Shown: positions 9,376-18,595 of the stretch, in pieces
Layout: every line of letters starts with the position of its first letter
Position numbering within the stretch: position 1 is the stretch's first letter
DNA from: Roseibium album
GTDB taxonomy: Bacteria; Pseudomonadota; Alphaproteobacteria; Rhizobiales; Stappiaceae
Direction: 5' to 3'
DNA length: 64,000 nucleotides
NCBI RefSeq assembly: GCF_001404515.1
Contig: NZ_CXWE01000005.1
Coordinates: forward strand, 1 to 64,000
The notes under the pieces: generated by a model
The model's input: only the letters and a program-made list of their open reading frames with translations
The model's database searches: none
What the model was told of the DNA's origin: nothing
Made by a program: the position numbers and the translations under genes

Positions 9376-10275
9376 ATGACGAAACCGAAGATCGGATTTA
9401 TCGGCATCGGACTTATGGGTGCCGCCATGTGCAATCGCCTGCTGGACCTTGGATATACGGTGACTGTGGTTGCCAACCGTTCGCGCGAACGGGTTGATGC
9501 CCTGGTATCGCGTGGGGCAAGCGAAGTGAAAACCGCGCGGGAAATAGCAGGGGCGAGCGATATCGTCATGCTTTGCATGGACACATCCGCCTCGGTCGAA
9601 AGCCGTATGTATGGTCCGGACGGTGTCATTGCCGGCCTTGGAAAGGATGCGATTGTCATCGATTTCGGGACCTCCCTGCCCGCGTCTACCAAGACCATCG
9701 GTGCCGCGGTTGCAGATGCCGGTGCGATCTATCTCGATTGTCCGATCGGGCGCACGCCTTCCCACGCCCTGGAGGGCAAACTCAATCTGATGTGCTCAGG
9801 CAATGCGGACGCCTATGCGCGTGTTGAACCTGTCCTGAAGGACCTCGGCGAAAATGTCTTTCACCTCGGAGACCTTGGAACGGGGCACACCGTAAAGCTG
9901 ATCAACAATTTCTTCGCGCAGACCGTCGCCAACGGCATGGCCGAAGCGTTCGCAATGGCCGACAAATCTGGTGTCGACCGCCAGAAAGTCTATGATGTGA
10001 TGGCGGCCGGTCCACTCCATTCCGGCATGATGGACTTTGTGAAGTCCTATGCGATCGACGGTGATCCGAACAAGCTCGCCTTTTCGATCAGGAACGCCCG
10101 AAAGGATGTGGGATATTATACCGACATGGCCGAGAGCCTTGGTGTTGATTCCCTGATGGCGAACGGCGCAAAGCAGGCGCTGGACATGTCGATTGCAGCC
10201 GGGCGGGGAGACGAGTTTGTTCCCTTGCAGGTCGATTTCTTCGTCGATCTTTTCAAGACCGGCAAGAAAGACTAG
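9376..10275 (+). CDS. NAD(P)-dependent beta-hydroxyacid dehydrogenase (3-hydroxyisobutyrate dehydrogenase family)
   Basis: A 299-residue dehydrogenase with the fingerprint GIGLMGAAMCNRL near the N terminus, the substrate loop DCPIGR at about residue 121, and the catalytic Lys followed by Asn in GHTVKLINNFF. The retained Asn is the classical arrangement, unlike the paralogue at the left edge. ATG at 9376 follows TTGAGGAAC; the open frame reaches back to 9346 but overlaps the previous gene with no ribosome-binding site. It is co-directional with the TRAP/PhyH/Gfo genes. The substrate is unknown. Confidence 0.87.
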   Translation: MTKPKIGFIGIGLMGAAMCNRLLDLGYTVTVVANRSRERVDALVSRGASEVKTAREIAGASDIVMLCMDTSASVESRMYGPDGVIAGLGKDAIVIDFGTSLPASTKTIGAAVADAGAIYLDCPIGRTPSHALEGKLNLMCSGNADAYARVEPVLKDLGENVFHLGDLGTGHTVKLINNFFAQTVANGMAEAFAMADKSGVDRQKVYDVMAAGPLHSGMMDFVKSYAIDGDPNKLAFSIRNARKDVGYYTDMAESLGVDSLMANGAKQALDMSIAAGRGDEFVPLQVDFFVDLFKTGKKD

Positions 10276-10285
10276 CCCGAAGGAG

Positions 10286-11191
10286 ATGGCGCGATTTGCA
10301 TCCAGGGCCATTGAGGACAAGCCATTTGCCGGCATCCTGCTGATACTGGTCACCTATCTTCTGTTTGCATGCATCGATACGAGCTCGAAGTGGCTGGGCA
10401 TCCTGGGACTGGGTGCCCTGCAACTGTCCTTCATGCGGTATTTCGGGCATTTTGTAATTTCCATGGGACTGTTCGCAGCGAGCGAGTTCGACTTCAGACA
10501 GTTGCGCTGCGAAAAAATCTGGCTGGTTCTGCTGCGGGGAGCCCTTCTGACCGCATCCACTGTCTTCAACTTTGCAGCTCTTCGCTACCTTCCGCTGACC
10601 CTCACCTCGACCATTCTGTTTTCCGCGCCAATCATGGTCTGCGTTCTGTCCTGGCCCTTGTTGCGCGAGCGGGTCGGGTTGGTGCGCTGGTCGGCTGTTG
10701 CCCTCGGATTTGCAGGGGTGGCAATCGCCATCAAACCGTTTGATGACGAATTTCACGTCGCTGTTTTCATGTCACTGACGGCAGCTTTCTGCTTCGCACT
10801 CTATTCGGTACTGACCCGGAAGCTGGCCGGGGTCGTCGTACCGGACACGATGCAGTTCTATACCGGGCTTGTTGGCACGGTTGCACTGGCACCGTTCGCT
10901 ATCGCCGAATGGCAGAACCCTGCAACCGGATTCCAGTGGAGTGTTCTGGTCGGACTGGGCGTTCTGGGCTGGGTAGGACACCAGTTCCTGACAAATGCCA
11001 TGAGTTTCGCACCCGCCAACCTGCTCATGCCATTCGGCTATGTCTTCATTCTGTATCTGACGGTTTCCAGCTACCTTGTATTCGATCAATTGCCGGATCA
11101 ATGGACCGTGGCTGGAGCCGCAATCATTGTGCTGTCCGGATTGATCATCTTTTACCGCGAAAGAATGCTCTACACCCGCCGGTCGCAATAG
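10286..11191 (+). CDS. DMT superfamily transporter (EamA domain)
   Basis: A 301-residue inner-membrane protein with ten hydrophobic helices in two EamA repeats, as in metabolite exporters of the RhaT/YdcZ type. Conserved features include FMRYFGHFVIS in helix 2 and LRYLPLTLTSTILFSAPI around helix 4. Position at the end of the operon suggests export of a surplus intermediate or a second import route (inference). An AGGAG directly abuts the ATG at 10286, an unusually short spacing; no better in-frame start is visible. Confidence 0.85.
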   Translation: MARFASRAIEDKPFAGILLILVTYLLFACIDTSSKWLGILGLGALQLSFMRYFGHFVISMGLFAASEFDFRQLRCEKIWLVLLRGALLTASTVFNFAALRYLPLTLTSTILFSAPIMVCVLSWPLLRERVGLVRWSAVALGFAGVAIAIKPFDDEFHVAVFMSLTAAFCFALYSVLTRKLAGVVVPDTMQFYTGLVGTVALAPFAIAEWQNPATGFQWSVLVGLGVLGWVGHQFLTNAMSFAPANLLMPFGYVFILYLTVSSYLVFDQLPDQWTVAGAAIIVLSGLIIFYRERMLYTRRSQ

Positions 11192-11297
11192 CCCGCAAAT
11201 CCGACCGTCTCTCAAGGCAACAGGCTGCTCCAAGACCCTTGCAGGGTTCTGTTTCCCGGACCTGATCGACTTTGGCAGCTTGTGTCAGAACTACCGT

Positions 11298-12224
11298 CTA
11301 TTTGACACCATTCACATTCAGGAAGATCGAGTAGAGCGAGCTCGTGCCGGCGATGAACAGGCGATTGAGCTTGGGGCCGCCGAAACAGACATTGCCGACC
11401 AGTTCCGGAATGCGAACCTTGCCGATAAGGACGCCATCGGGATTGAGACAATGCACGCCATCGGCCGCAGAACTCCAGACCCGGCCGTCGCAATCAAACC
11501 GGAAACCATCAAAAATGCCACTGGTGCAGGTCGCGAACACACTCCGGTTTTCCAGGGACTTTCCGTCAGCGCCGACCTTGATTTTTTCGATATGGGCAGG
11601 ACCGTCTTCGTCATGCGTAATGCCTGTATCAGAGACAAACAGCCACTCCTCGTCGGCAGAAAAAGCCAGACCGTTCGGCTTGTAGAAGTCCCTGGCTACG
11701 ACAGTGACATCTCCGGTTTCCGGATCGGCTCGATAGACGTGACACGCACCGATTTCGCTTTCTGCCCGCTCTCCTTCATAGTCCATCAAAATTCCGTAGG
11801 AAGGATCCGTGAACCACACGGACCCATCGGATTTGACAACCACGTCATTCGGCGAGTTCAGGCGCTTGCCGTTCCAGTGCGACGCGATCACCGATATCGA
11901 CCCATCATGTTCCGTACGCGTGACGCGGCGTGTCAGATGCTCGCAGGTTACCAGGCGACCCTGGTTATCGACCGAGTTGCCATTGGCATTGTTGGAACCG
12001 GTCCGGTATTCCGAAACCGAGCCGTCGGTTTCATCCCAGCGCATTATGCGATTGTTCGGTATGTCCGACCAGACCAGGTAGCGCCCGGCGGGAAACCAGG
12101 CGGGCCCTTCCGACCAGCGTGCTCCGGTCCACAGGCGTTCAACCCGCGCATGCCCGACAAAACAGGCTTCAAATTCCGGCTCAATGACTTCGAAGCCGGT
12201 TCCTTCCAAAACGCCAAACATCAT
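11298..12224 (-). CDS. SMP-30/gluconolactonase family lactonase
   Basis: A 308-residue six-bladed beta-propeller of the SMP-30/Gnl/LRE type that hydrolyses sugar lactones to sugar acids with a divalent metal. Recognisable blocks are LWTGARWSEGPAWF with the first-blade Glu, NSPNDVVVKSDGSVWFTDPSYG with the Asn/Asp metal positions, and FYKPNGLAFSADE with a second Asn. It is the last gene of a MalK-type ABC operon and overlaps the b561-like gene by 4 bp. A membrane redox protein plus a lactonase suggests sugar oxidation to lactone and then hydrolysis (inference). Confidence 0.88.
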   Translation of the reverse strand: MMFGVLEGTGFEVIEPEFEACFVGHARVERLWTGARWSEGPAWFPAGRYLVWSDIPNNRIMRWDETDGSVSEYRTGSNNANGNSVDNQGRLVTCEHLTRRVTRTEHDGSISVIASHWNGKRLNSPNDVVVKSDGSVWFTDPSYGILMDYEGERAESEIGACHVYRADPETGDVTVVARDFYKPNGLAFSADEEWLFVSDTGITHDEDGPAHIEKIKVGADGKSLENRSVFATCTSGIFDGFRFDCDGRVWSSAADGVHCLNPDGVLIGKVRIPELVGNVCFGGPKLNRLFIAGTSSLYSIFLNVNGVK

Positions 12225-12964
12225 GTTTCCCGTTGCTTATCAAATGACCGTTGAGGGAATTCGGGCCTCGTCATACCCCACCCCTGCTTTTTCTTCCTGT
12301 TCCCCGGGTGCTCCGGGTCCGGGCCCCAGATCGCCTGGTAGGTATCCACCGCACATCCCCGCCGTTGCAGATAAACGGAAAAGCTCATCAGAACAGCCCA
12401 CCAGGCAATCAGGAACAACCACATCCAGTTGGGCGCGTTCGCATTCCACAAGCCGGTCGCGATTGCCCCAACCATAAGCGCCAGTGCCAGGTACCCGCAA
12501 CTTTTGTGAAAACGCTCGAAAAGCAGACGGCGAGGCGTCATGTCATAATGATCACCGCGCAGGGAACCGTCGGGATCCGGGTCGGTCGGACCACCCTTCG
12601 TCCCTCTGAAAATTCCTGACAGCCCCTGGATTGCGGCCAGGACAAGGACGGCGTAGCCGAAGAGACGATGCACAACCGCTGTCCCGCTGTTTTGCGGCGA
12701 GACCAAAACCAGGGTCAGCGCCACAACAGACAGAACGAGAACGAGTGTCTGCGTCATCCAGTGGCTTCGCCACCAGAGAGTGCTGTCCAGGTCGCGTGGC
12801 CAGTTCTGACCAGGGAGAACCTTGAAAAATCTGGCTATCATGACTGCTAGTGGCGCAAGTACGCCCCATCCGAGAACCATGAACCGGGCGTGCCATGACA
12901 ATGCCATGCCGACTTCGTGCGGTCGCGCCGGATCAAGGGGGGATATCAGCCACTCCAGTATCAT
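12221..12964 (-). CDS. Cytochrome b561-like membrane protein
   Basis: A 247-residue polytopic membrane protein. Four histidines fall in successive hydrophobic segments: H25 (SWHARF), H68 (RSHWMT), H99 (VVHRLFGY) and H143 (RFHKSCGY). This is the layout that binds two b-type haems in eukaryotic-type b561 domains, rather than the prokaryotic CybB pattern. It overlaps the upstream MalG-type permease and the downstream SMP-30 lactonase by ATGA junctions, so it is a firm operon member. It may pass electrons from a periplasmic sugar oxidation to the quinone pool (inference). No dehydrogenase partner is encoded in the operon. Confidence 0.75.
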   Translation of the reverse strand: MILEWLISPLDPARPHEVGMALSWHARFMVLGWGVLAPLAVMIARFFKVLPGQNWPRDLDSTLWWRSHWMTQTLVLVLSVVALTLVLVSPQNSGTAVVHRLFGYAVLVLAAIQGLSGIFRGTKGGPTDPDPDGSLRGDHYDMTPRRLLFERFHKSCGYLALALMVGAIATGLWNANAPNWMWLFLIAWWAVLMSFSVYLQRRGCAVDTYQAIWGPDPEHPGNRKKKQGWGMTRPEFPQRSFDKQRET

Positions 12965-13836
12965 CCCTTCACGGCTCCGGCGGTCATGCCCGTAATGATC
13001 TGCTTCGACGCAACGAAAGTGAACAGGATCGGCGGAATGGCGAGCAGCATCCCCGTCGCCATGATGACACCCCAGTTGATGTCGTATTCCGTGATCGAAT
13101 TGACGATCGTGACCGGCACCGTTCTGGTGGATCGGCCGGACAGGGCGTTGGCCAGCAGGAACTCATTCCAGGCAATGCGGAATGTGAAGATTGCAGCGGC
13201 AGCAAGACCCGGCTGGATGATCGGCAAGACAACCAGAAAGAAAACCTGAAACGGGTTGGCCCCGTCCATGCGCGCTGCTTCTTCCAGCTGTATGGGCACC
13301 TGCACGATGAAGCTCTGCAGGATCCAGATCACGAAAGGCAGGTTCATCGCCGTATAGATCAAAATGATCCCGGTGTAGGTCTGATCAAGCCCGTATTGAA
13401 ACGTCCAGATTCCGAACACCGGCACCAGAAGAACCGCTGGCGGAACCATGCGCATCAGCAAAGTGGTCATCGAGACCGTTCCACGCCCCATAAAACGGAA
13501 GCGCACCAGCGCATAGGCAGCCATGCAGCCAATTGTCAGGGTCAACCCGGTCGAGATCAGTCCGACGATGAGCGAATTGACGAGTGCGCGCCCGAAGGTC
13601 GGATCGCAGTAGTCCACATGTGCCGGCTCGTACCAGAGAAAATTACAAAGGACTGTTTCGTAATTCTTGATGGTCGGCGAGAAGAAGAATGCCGGTACGG
13701 ATACATCATAGACATCGACATTCGTCTTGAATGATGTAGCCAGCATCAGGGCGATCGGACCAACGCTCATGACCACCAGGGCGACGATCAACGCATAGAA
13801 AGCCGGGTTTTGGGTTTCCTTTTGAACAGCCATCAA
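12961..13836 (-). CDS. Carbohydrate ABC transporter permease (MalG type)
   Basis: A 291-residue inner-membrane permease with six helices. The EAA loop that docks the ATPase is EEAARMDGANPFQVFFLVVL at about residue 190. The N terminus is short and cytoplasmic, as in MalG/UgpE. It overlaps the MalF-type gene upstream and the b561-like gene downstream by 4 bp each. With the receptor, MalF partner and MalK ATPase it makes a complete CUT1-class importer for an oligosaccharide or sugar derivative. The ligand is not known. Confidence 0.92.
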   Translation of the reverse strand: MMAVQKETQNPAFYALIVALVVMSVGPIALMLATSFKTNVDVYDVSVPAFFFSPTIKNYETVLCNFLWYEPAHVDYCDPTFGRALVNSLIVGLISTGLTLTIGCMAAYALVRFRFMGRGTVSMTTLLMRMVPPAVLLVPVFGIWTFQYGLDQTYTGIILIYTAMNLPFVIWILQSFIVQVPIQLEEAARMDGANPFQVFFLVVLPIIQPGLAAAAIFTFRIAWNEFLLANALSGRSTRTVPVTIVNSITEYDINWGVIMATGMLLAIPPILFTFVASKQIITGMTAGAVKG

Positions 13837-14756
13837 TCGGCATCCTTTTCAACAGCGGCACGTTGCCGGGCCAGCCGGGCTTCCTGAACACGGCTGTAGG
13901 CGAACATTCCGATGGTCAACACCATCAGCATCATCAGAAGGAGGTTGGACATGGCTGCAGCTTCGCCCAGTTCCTGAAACTCCTGCGCCGTACGGAAAAT
14001 CCTGAGCGCAAGAATTTCCGTTGAAAGGCCTGGCCCACCGTTTGTGAGCACCAGGATAACTTCCAGCACCTTGAACGCATCGATAAGCCGCAACAAAAGC
14101 GTGACGATCAGAACCGGCATCATCAGGGGCAGCTTGATCATGACAATCTTCTGCCATTCGTTCGCACCGTCGATCTCGGCAGCCTCAAGAGCCGAGCGCG
14201 GCAGCGACTGCATGGCGGCCAGGGCCAGAATGAAAATGAAAGGTGTCCATTGCCAGACATCGGCGATCACAATGGCAATGAACGACCACGTGCTGTCGGA
14301 GAGCCAGGGAATTCCCTCGAAACCGAAATTTTTGAGCGTTCGATTGAAGATACCGACGGTCGGGTGATACATGTAGCGCCACATCAGGCCGACAACGATC
14401 GGTGCGATCATCATCGGCAGGATGAAAACCGTCCGAAGCATCGCCATGCCCTTGATGTTCCGGTCCAGCAGCAAGGCCAGACCAACGCCCAGCACCATTT
14501 CAAGCGTGACGACAATTGCGGCAAAACGAATTGTCACCCAGAAGCTTTCGCGGAAAGCCTCGTCCCCCCAAAGATTGACGTAGTTGCGAAATCCGATGAA
14601 TTCCGCCTGTCCGATCCTCTGGCTAGGGCTCCAGTCCAGGAAACTCGCATAGATCATGTACCCGATCGGGTAGAGCAGCGCGAAGATCAGGATAATCCCT
14701 GCGGGCGCAAGAAACATGTATGGGGTCAGCCGGTTGGCCTTGATCGCAACGCTCAT
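13833..14756 (-). CDS. Carbohydrate ABC transporter permease (MalF type)
   Basis: A 307-residue inner-membrane permease of the CUT1 class with six predicted helices. The EAA loop is LEAAEIDGANEWQKIVMIKL. It lacks the long periplasmic insert of E. coli MalF, as is usual for alphaproteobacterial sugar systems. It pairs with the MalG-type gene, whose ATG overlaps its stop. A 9-bp hairpin separates it from the receptor gene upstream. Confidence 0.92.
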   Translation of the reverse strand: MSVAIKANRLTPYMFLAPAGIILIFALLYPIGYMIYASFLDWSPSQRIGQAEFIGFRNYVNLWGDEAFRESFWVTIRFAAIVVTLEMVLGVGLALLLDRNIKGMAMLRTVFILPMMIAPIVVGLMWRYMYHPTVGIFNRTLKNFGFEGIPWLSDSTWSFIAIVIADVWQWTPFIFILALAAMQSLPRSALEAAEIDGANEWQKIVMIKLPLMMPVLIVTLLLRLIDAFKVLEVILVLTNGGPGLSTEILALRIFRTAQEFQELGEAAAMSNLLLMMLMVLTIGMFAYSRVQEARLARQRAAVEKDAD

Positions 14757-14787
14757 TGCGGATCGCTTTCAGTGAGATTGGGGAAGG

Positions 14788-14808
14788 CCCCGCGGCAATG
14801 CCGCGAGG
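14788..14808 (-). terminator. Hairpin after the receptor gene of the MalK-type operon
   Basis: A 9-bp stem with one G-U pair and a three-base ATT loop lies between the receptor stop and the permease start. There is no U-run, so it is better read as a 3'-end stabilising or processing hairpin that raises receptor mRNA than as a full terminator. Confidence 0.45.
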
Positions 14809-14820
14809 CAGCGTTCGGAC

Positions 14821-16152
14821 TTACTGGGTCCAGGTGTAGTACCCGGCATCGTCCATGATCGCCTGGGTGCGCTCGGCGACACCGTTCAAGGACTCTTGAA
14901 CCGGCGCGTCCTCAACGATGATCTTGGACAAGGTGGTTCCCAGATCCGCATTGATCTTGCCCCAGACCGGGATGATCGGACGCCAGTCGGGGTCAGCATT
15001 CTTGAGGGCTTCACCGAAGGTTGCCATATGCGGGAACTTTTCATTCACATCGGCATCGGCATGGGTCGAATATCTTGACGGGTTTCCGCCAGCCATGGCG
15101 ATCAGCTTGTCCGCTTTTTTCGACGTCAGCCACTGCATCAGCAGGAAGGCTGCGTCCTTGTTCTGGGCGTTCTTCGGAATACCGATGCCGAAGCCACCCG
15201 TCTGGGAGCCTGCCCGTTCACCAACCGGATGCGGCGCCCACTCGACGAGACCAACCACCTTGGACTTGTCAGGATTGTTGACCTGGCCAGCAAAGACCGT
15301 GGAGTCGAGGAACATCGCGGAATTGCCCTGCAGGAAGGATGCACCGGCTTCCGCGAAGCCGAAGGTCTTGGAACCTTCCGCACCGCAATTCACGATTTTC
15401 TTGAGCGCTTCGGCAGCTTCGACACCGGCTTCGTTGTTGACGATCGGTTTCCACTCATCGTCGAAAATCCGGCCCCCGAGAGGTGCAAGATGAAGGAGAA
15501 ACGCATGGCTGGCGTGATGGCCCGATGCAGCACGAGACGCCAGACCACCCATTCCAGGCTCGAGTTCGGGGATCAGGCAAACCAGTTCAAGCAGCTCGTC
15601 ATAGGTCTCCGGGACCTTCAGGTCGTGCTTGTCGAAGATATCCTTGCGGTATCCCAGGATGGATGTCTCGGATCCGAACGGCAATCCGAAAAGCGAGCCG
15701 GTTGGTCCTGGCAGATACCCTTTCTTGCCTCCGGCAACGCCGATATTGGCGACATATCCGTCGATCAGGTCTTCAGCCTCATAGTTCGGATCGGCCAGCT
15801 TCGGGTTCATGAAAAACCGAGCGAGATTTTCCAGCTGGTCGGCATAGACGTAGTCCGCCTTGGAAAAGACCACATAGGCAATCAGGTCATAATCGCCACG
15901 GTTCTTGGTCAGTTCGAGGGTCTGACGCTCGCGCATCTTGAGATACTGAAGCTGATCAACCTCAACCCGGATACCGGTTTCCTTGGTGAACTCCGGCAGG
16001 ACTTTCATGACCGCATCGAAATGCGGATGCGCCGGGAAATTGACAACCAGCGTCTCACCGGCAAACTCCTCATAGGGATTGGCAAGGGCGGCCGTGGCCC
16101 CCAGAGCAAGCCCCGCGACAGCACAAACCGTCGACTTCAGATATTTCAGCAT
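14821..16152 (-). CDS. Extracellular sugar-binding protein of the MalK-type ABC transporter
   Basis: A 443-residue periplasmic receptor (SBP_bac_1 fold). A Sec signal peptide spans about residues 1-24 with cleavage at ALA|NPYE. The mature part shows the family pattern VNFPAHPHFDAVMKVLPEF in lobe 1 and a GGFGIGIPKNAQNKDAAFLL block in lobe 2. It is encoded between the ATPase and the MalF-type permease. Four cysteines in the mature protein could form disulphides. Ligand unknown; the lactonase in the operon hints at an aldose or uronic-type sugar. Confidence 0.9.
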   Translation of the reverse strand: MLKYLKSTVCAVAGLALGATAALANPYEEFAGETLVVNFPAHPHFDAVMKVLPEFTKETGIRVEVDQLQYLKMRERQTLELTKNRGDYDLIAYVVFSKADYVYADQLENLARFFMNPKLADPNYEAEDLIDGYVANIGVAGGKKGYLPGPTGSLFGLPFGSETSILGYRKDIFDKHDLKVPETYDELLELVCLIPELEPGMGGLASRAASGHHASHAFLLHLAPLGGRIFDDEWKPIVNNEAGVEAAEALKKIVNCGAEGSKTFGFAEAGASFLQGNSAMFLDSTVFAGQVNNPDKSKVVGLVEWAPHPVGERAGSQTGGFGIGIPKNAQNKDAAFLLMQWLTSKKADKLIAMAGGNPSRYSTHADADVNEKFPHMATFGEALKNADPDWRPIIPVWGKINADLGTTLSKIIVEDAPVQESLNGVAERTQAIMDDAGYYTWTQ

Positions 16153-16181
16153 TCATTCCTCCCTTAACAGCAAGGTTCAGA

Positions 16182-17273
16182 TCACCTGATGGCAACCTCC
16201 GTTTCGCGGTCGAACATGTGAATGCCCTCCCTGTTGACCGCAAATCTCAATGTTTCGCCCAGGGCAATAGGCGTTTCGGACTTCAGCTCGACCTCGACTT
16301 TCTGACCGCCGCAATCGCAGAGAAGAACTGACTGTGCACCGATGTATTCGGAGACAATCACCCGCAGATCGACGGCTTCCTGGTCGGAAGCATCGGGACT
16401 GAAGTGCAAATCGGATGGCCGGATCCCGAGCGTCACCGCATTCGAGGTTTTAGACGCGGCGGCCGCCGCCTTCTCTGCCGGCAAGGCCAGCTCAAAACCC
16501 TTGCCGCGTACGACAGGCTGTCCCGAGAGATCCTGGATTTCGGCTTCCAGAAAATTCATCGGCGGTGAGCCGAGAAAACCGGCGACAAACTTGTTCGCGG
16601 GCCGCTTGAACAGTTCTTCAGGCGTCCCCTGCTGCTGGATATAGCCGCCATGCATCACCACGATCCGGTCGCCCAGTGTCATGGCCTCGATCTGGTCATG
16701 GGTCACGTAGATCATGTTCTTGCGGACTTTCTGGCGCATCAGCGCCAGCTCTGCCCGCATCTGGCCGCGTAGTTTCGCGTCAAGGTTCGACAGCGGTTCA
16801 TCGAACAGGAATGTGCCCGCATCCCTGGTCAGGGCGCGTCCCATCGCAACCCTCTGCCGCTGTCCGCCGGAAAGCTCCCCCGGCTTGCGGTGCAGAAAGT
16901 CTGTCAGGCCGAGCATTTCGGCGACGTTGCCAACCTTCTCATCAATTTCCTTTTTCGGCCTGCGCTGCAGACGGAGTGCAAATGACATGTTTCTGGCAAC
17001 GTTCATATGCGGATAGAGAGCATAATCCTGAAACACCATCGCCAGGTCGCGAGCCTTCGGTTCCAGATTGCTGACCGGCCGATCGTTGATGAAGATCTCC
17101 CCATCGCTAACGGTTTCCAGGCCTGCGATCATCCGCAGCGTCGTGGATTTACCACAGCCGGATGGTCCCACGAGCACCGTGAACTCGTTTTCATCCATAT
17201 CCAGATTGATCCCGTGCAGCACCTCCACATCGCCGTAGCGCTTTACGAGGTTCTCAAGTCGGATACGCGGCAT
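16182..17273 (-). CDS. Sugar ABC transporter ATP-binding protein (MalK/UgpC family)
   Basis: A 363-residue ATPase with Walker A GPSGCGKST, signature LSGGQRQR, Walker B FLFDEPLSNLD and the switch His in YVTHDQ, followed by a C-terminal OB/TOBE domain with the family end FAVNREGIHMFDRETE. ATG at 17273 follows CGGGAGGGGAA; an open frame reaching 17330 has no ribosome-binding site and would run into the operators. It leads the operon continuing to the SMP-30 gene. Three palindromic sites upstream point to LacI-type control. Confidence 0.93.
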   Translation of the reverse strand: MPRIRLENLVKRYGDVEVLHGINLDMDENEFTVLVGPSGCGKSTTLRMIAGLETVSDGEIFINDRPVSNLEPKARDLAMVFQDYALYPHMNVARNMSFALRLQRRPKKEIDEKVGNVAEMLGLTDFLHRKPGELSGGQRQRVAMGRALTRDAGTFLFDEPLSNLDAKLRGQMRAELALMRQKVRKNMIYVTHDQIEAMTLGDRIVVMHGGYIQQQGTPEELFKRPANKFVAGFLGSPPMNFLEAEIQDLSGQPVVRGKGFELALPAEKAAAAASKTSNAVTLGIRPSDLHFSPDASDQEAVDLRVIVSEYIGAQSVLLCDCGGQKVEVELKSETPIALGETLRFAVNREGIHMFDRETEVAIR

Positions 17274-17313
17274 TTCCCCTCCCGGAGCGTCCAGATTTGA
17301 CGCACGTCTCTGT

Positions 17314-17373
17314 TGTGACCGGTCACACACTATACATGTTACCGGTCACATTATCAGATATGTTATCGATAAC
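17314..17373 (-). promoter_or_regulatory. Operator cluster of the MalK-type sugar operon
   Basis: Three palindromes lie upstream of the ATPase start: TGTGACCGGTCACA at 17314-17327 (perfect), TGTTACCGGTCACA at 17337-17350 (one mismatched pair), and GTTATCGATAAC at 17362-17373 (perfect). The two ACCGGT boxes are 23 bp apart and flank TATAGT (minus strand, 17334-17329), a good -10 candidate. LacI-family repressors bind such even palindromes with a central CG. Two site types suggest control by two different LacI proteins; the LacI gene immediately downstream on the map is one candidate. Confidence 0.7.
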
Positions 17374-17420
17374 AAGAAAATTTTTCTTTCAAGGTCAAAA
17401 ATTCATTCAGGAAATGGATG

Positions 17421-18452
17421 TCAGGTGCTTTGCCTGAATTCTATCTCGGCGGGAACGTGAATATGGCGAGGTTGATCCGAACCCGCCAGGTCCGAACGAA
17501 ACAGTGTCTTGAGCAGTTTTCCGGTCTCGCTTCCGATCCGGACCGGATCGACAACAACCGTTGAAAGTTTCGGCACAGCATATCTGGACACTTCGAAATT
17601 CCCGAAGCCGGCAACAGCGATATCACCTGGAATGGCGTAGCCTTCTGAAATGAGCCGGCTCTGGACACCGAAAGCGGCTACATCCGACACGCAAAACACA
17701 CAATCCGTGTCCGGAAAGTCGGCAAGAAGCTGCGCTACGGCTTCCGATCCACTGTCGATTGTCAGCGGCGGAATACCATAGCGGATCATCCGGTGCGCAG
17801 ACAGACCGGCGTCCCGCATCGCCTGGAGAAACCCGTTCCGCCTGGCCGCGCCGCGCGTCCAGTCGTCCTGCCCTTCCCCGAGAAACGCAATCCGGCTGTA
17901 GCCTTCATCGATAAGTCTCTGTGTCATCTGCCGCGCTGCGTCGAAGTTCGAGAAACCGACCGTGTGTTCGATCGGATCCGCAGGCGTTTCCCATATCTCG
18001 ATGACCGGAACATTCGCGTCCCGCATGAGCTCGATAGTTCTGTCCGTATGCCCGTCGTATGACAGGACTATCGCCTCCGGACGACGTCTGAGCATCGTCT
18101 CCAGAATTTCTTCTTCACGCTCTGCGGAGTAATCGGTGTGGCCGAGAAGAATCTGCAAACCGATTTCCTCAAGCTCTTCGGTAAGAGATTGTACGGTCAG
18201 GGCAAAATGGAGATTGTTCAGCGAAGGCAGGAGTGTGGCGACAAAACCGGACTTCCGGGTTGTGAGGCTGCCCGCCATCTGATCCGGAACGTAGTTCATT
18301 TCCCGCACGACTTTGAGAATATGCTCCCGCGTTCTAAGCGAGACAGGACTGTCCTTGCGCAGGGCCCGGGAGACCGTCATTCGGGAAACACCGGCTGCCT
18401 TTGCGACATCCCGCATTGTAACCGGCCCCTGTTTTCCGCCGTCCTTGGCCAA
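17421..18452 (-). CDS. LacI-family transcriptional regulator
   Basis: About 343 residues: a LacI helix-turn-helix (MRDVAKAAGVSRMTVSRAL) near the N terminus, a hinge helix, then a sugar-binding core. The frame is open from 18554, but TTG at 18452 has AAGGGA six bases upstream and puts the HTH at the usual place; ATG at 18416 is the alternative. It is the last gene of the long minus-strand ABC block and lies next to the operator cluster of the MalK-type operon. It may therefore control one or both transport systems. Confidence 0.87.
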   Translation of the reverse strand: MAKDGGKQGPVTMRDVAKAAGVSRMTVSRALRKDSPVSLRTREHILKVVREMNYVPDQMAGSLTTRKSGFVATLLPSLNNLHFALTVQSLTEELEEIGLQILLGHTDYSAEREEEILETMLRRRPEAIVLSYDGHTDRTIELMRDANVPVIEIWETPADPIEHTVGFSNFDAARQMTQRLIDEGYSRIAFLGEGQDDWTRGAARRNGFLQAMRDAGLSAHRMIRYGIPPLTIDSGSEAVAQLLADFPDTDCVFCVSDVAAFGVQSRLISEGYAIPGDIAVAGFGNFEVSRYAVPKLSTVVVDPVRIGSETGKLLKTLFRSDLAGSDQPRHIHVPAEIEFRQST

Positions 18453-18492
18453 ATTCGATCCCTTCGCAAACAGCCCAGGCAGGCAGCAAATC

Positions 18493-18523
18493 GCGCTACC
18501 GGCGAAAAGTATGCCGGTAGCGC
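18493..18523. repeat. Inverted repeat before the LacI gene (terminator or operator)
   Basis: A perfect 11-bp inverted repeat (GCGCTACCGGC and complement) with the 9-base spacer GAAAAGTAT. On the plus strand it is followed by TTCTTTT, like an intrinsic terminator, but no plus-strand gene precedes it. On the minus strand it separates the binding-protein gene from lacI. The ACCGG...CCGGT arms resemble the nearby ACCGGT operators, so it may be an autoregulatory site. Confidence 0.5.
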
Positions 18524-18595
18524 TTCTTTTAGCACTGTCTGTCAATCCGTCCACGGTGCAAGCCGCACATGGACGGCCTCAGACAGGAAGCCCTT

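Noticed and set aside
11280..12254. 324-codon open frame on the plus strand
   Set aside because: Antisense to the SMP-30 lactonase, which has intact propeller motifs and operon overlaps.
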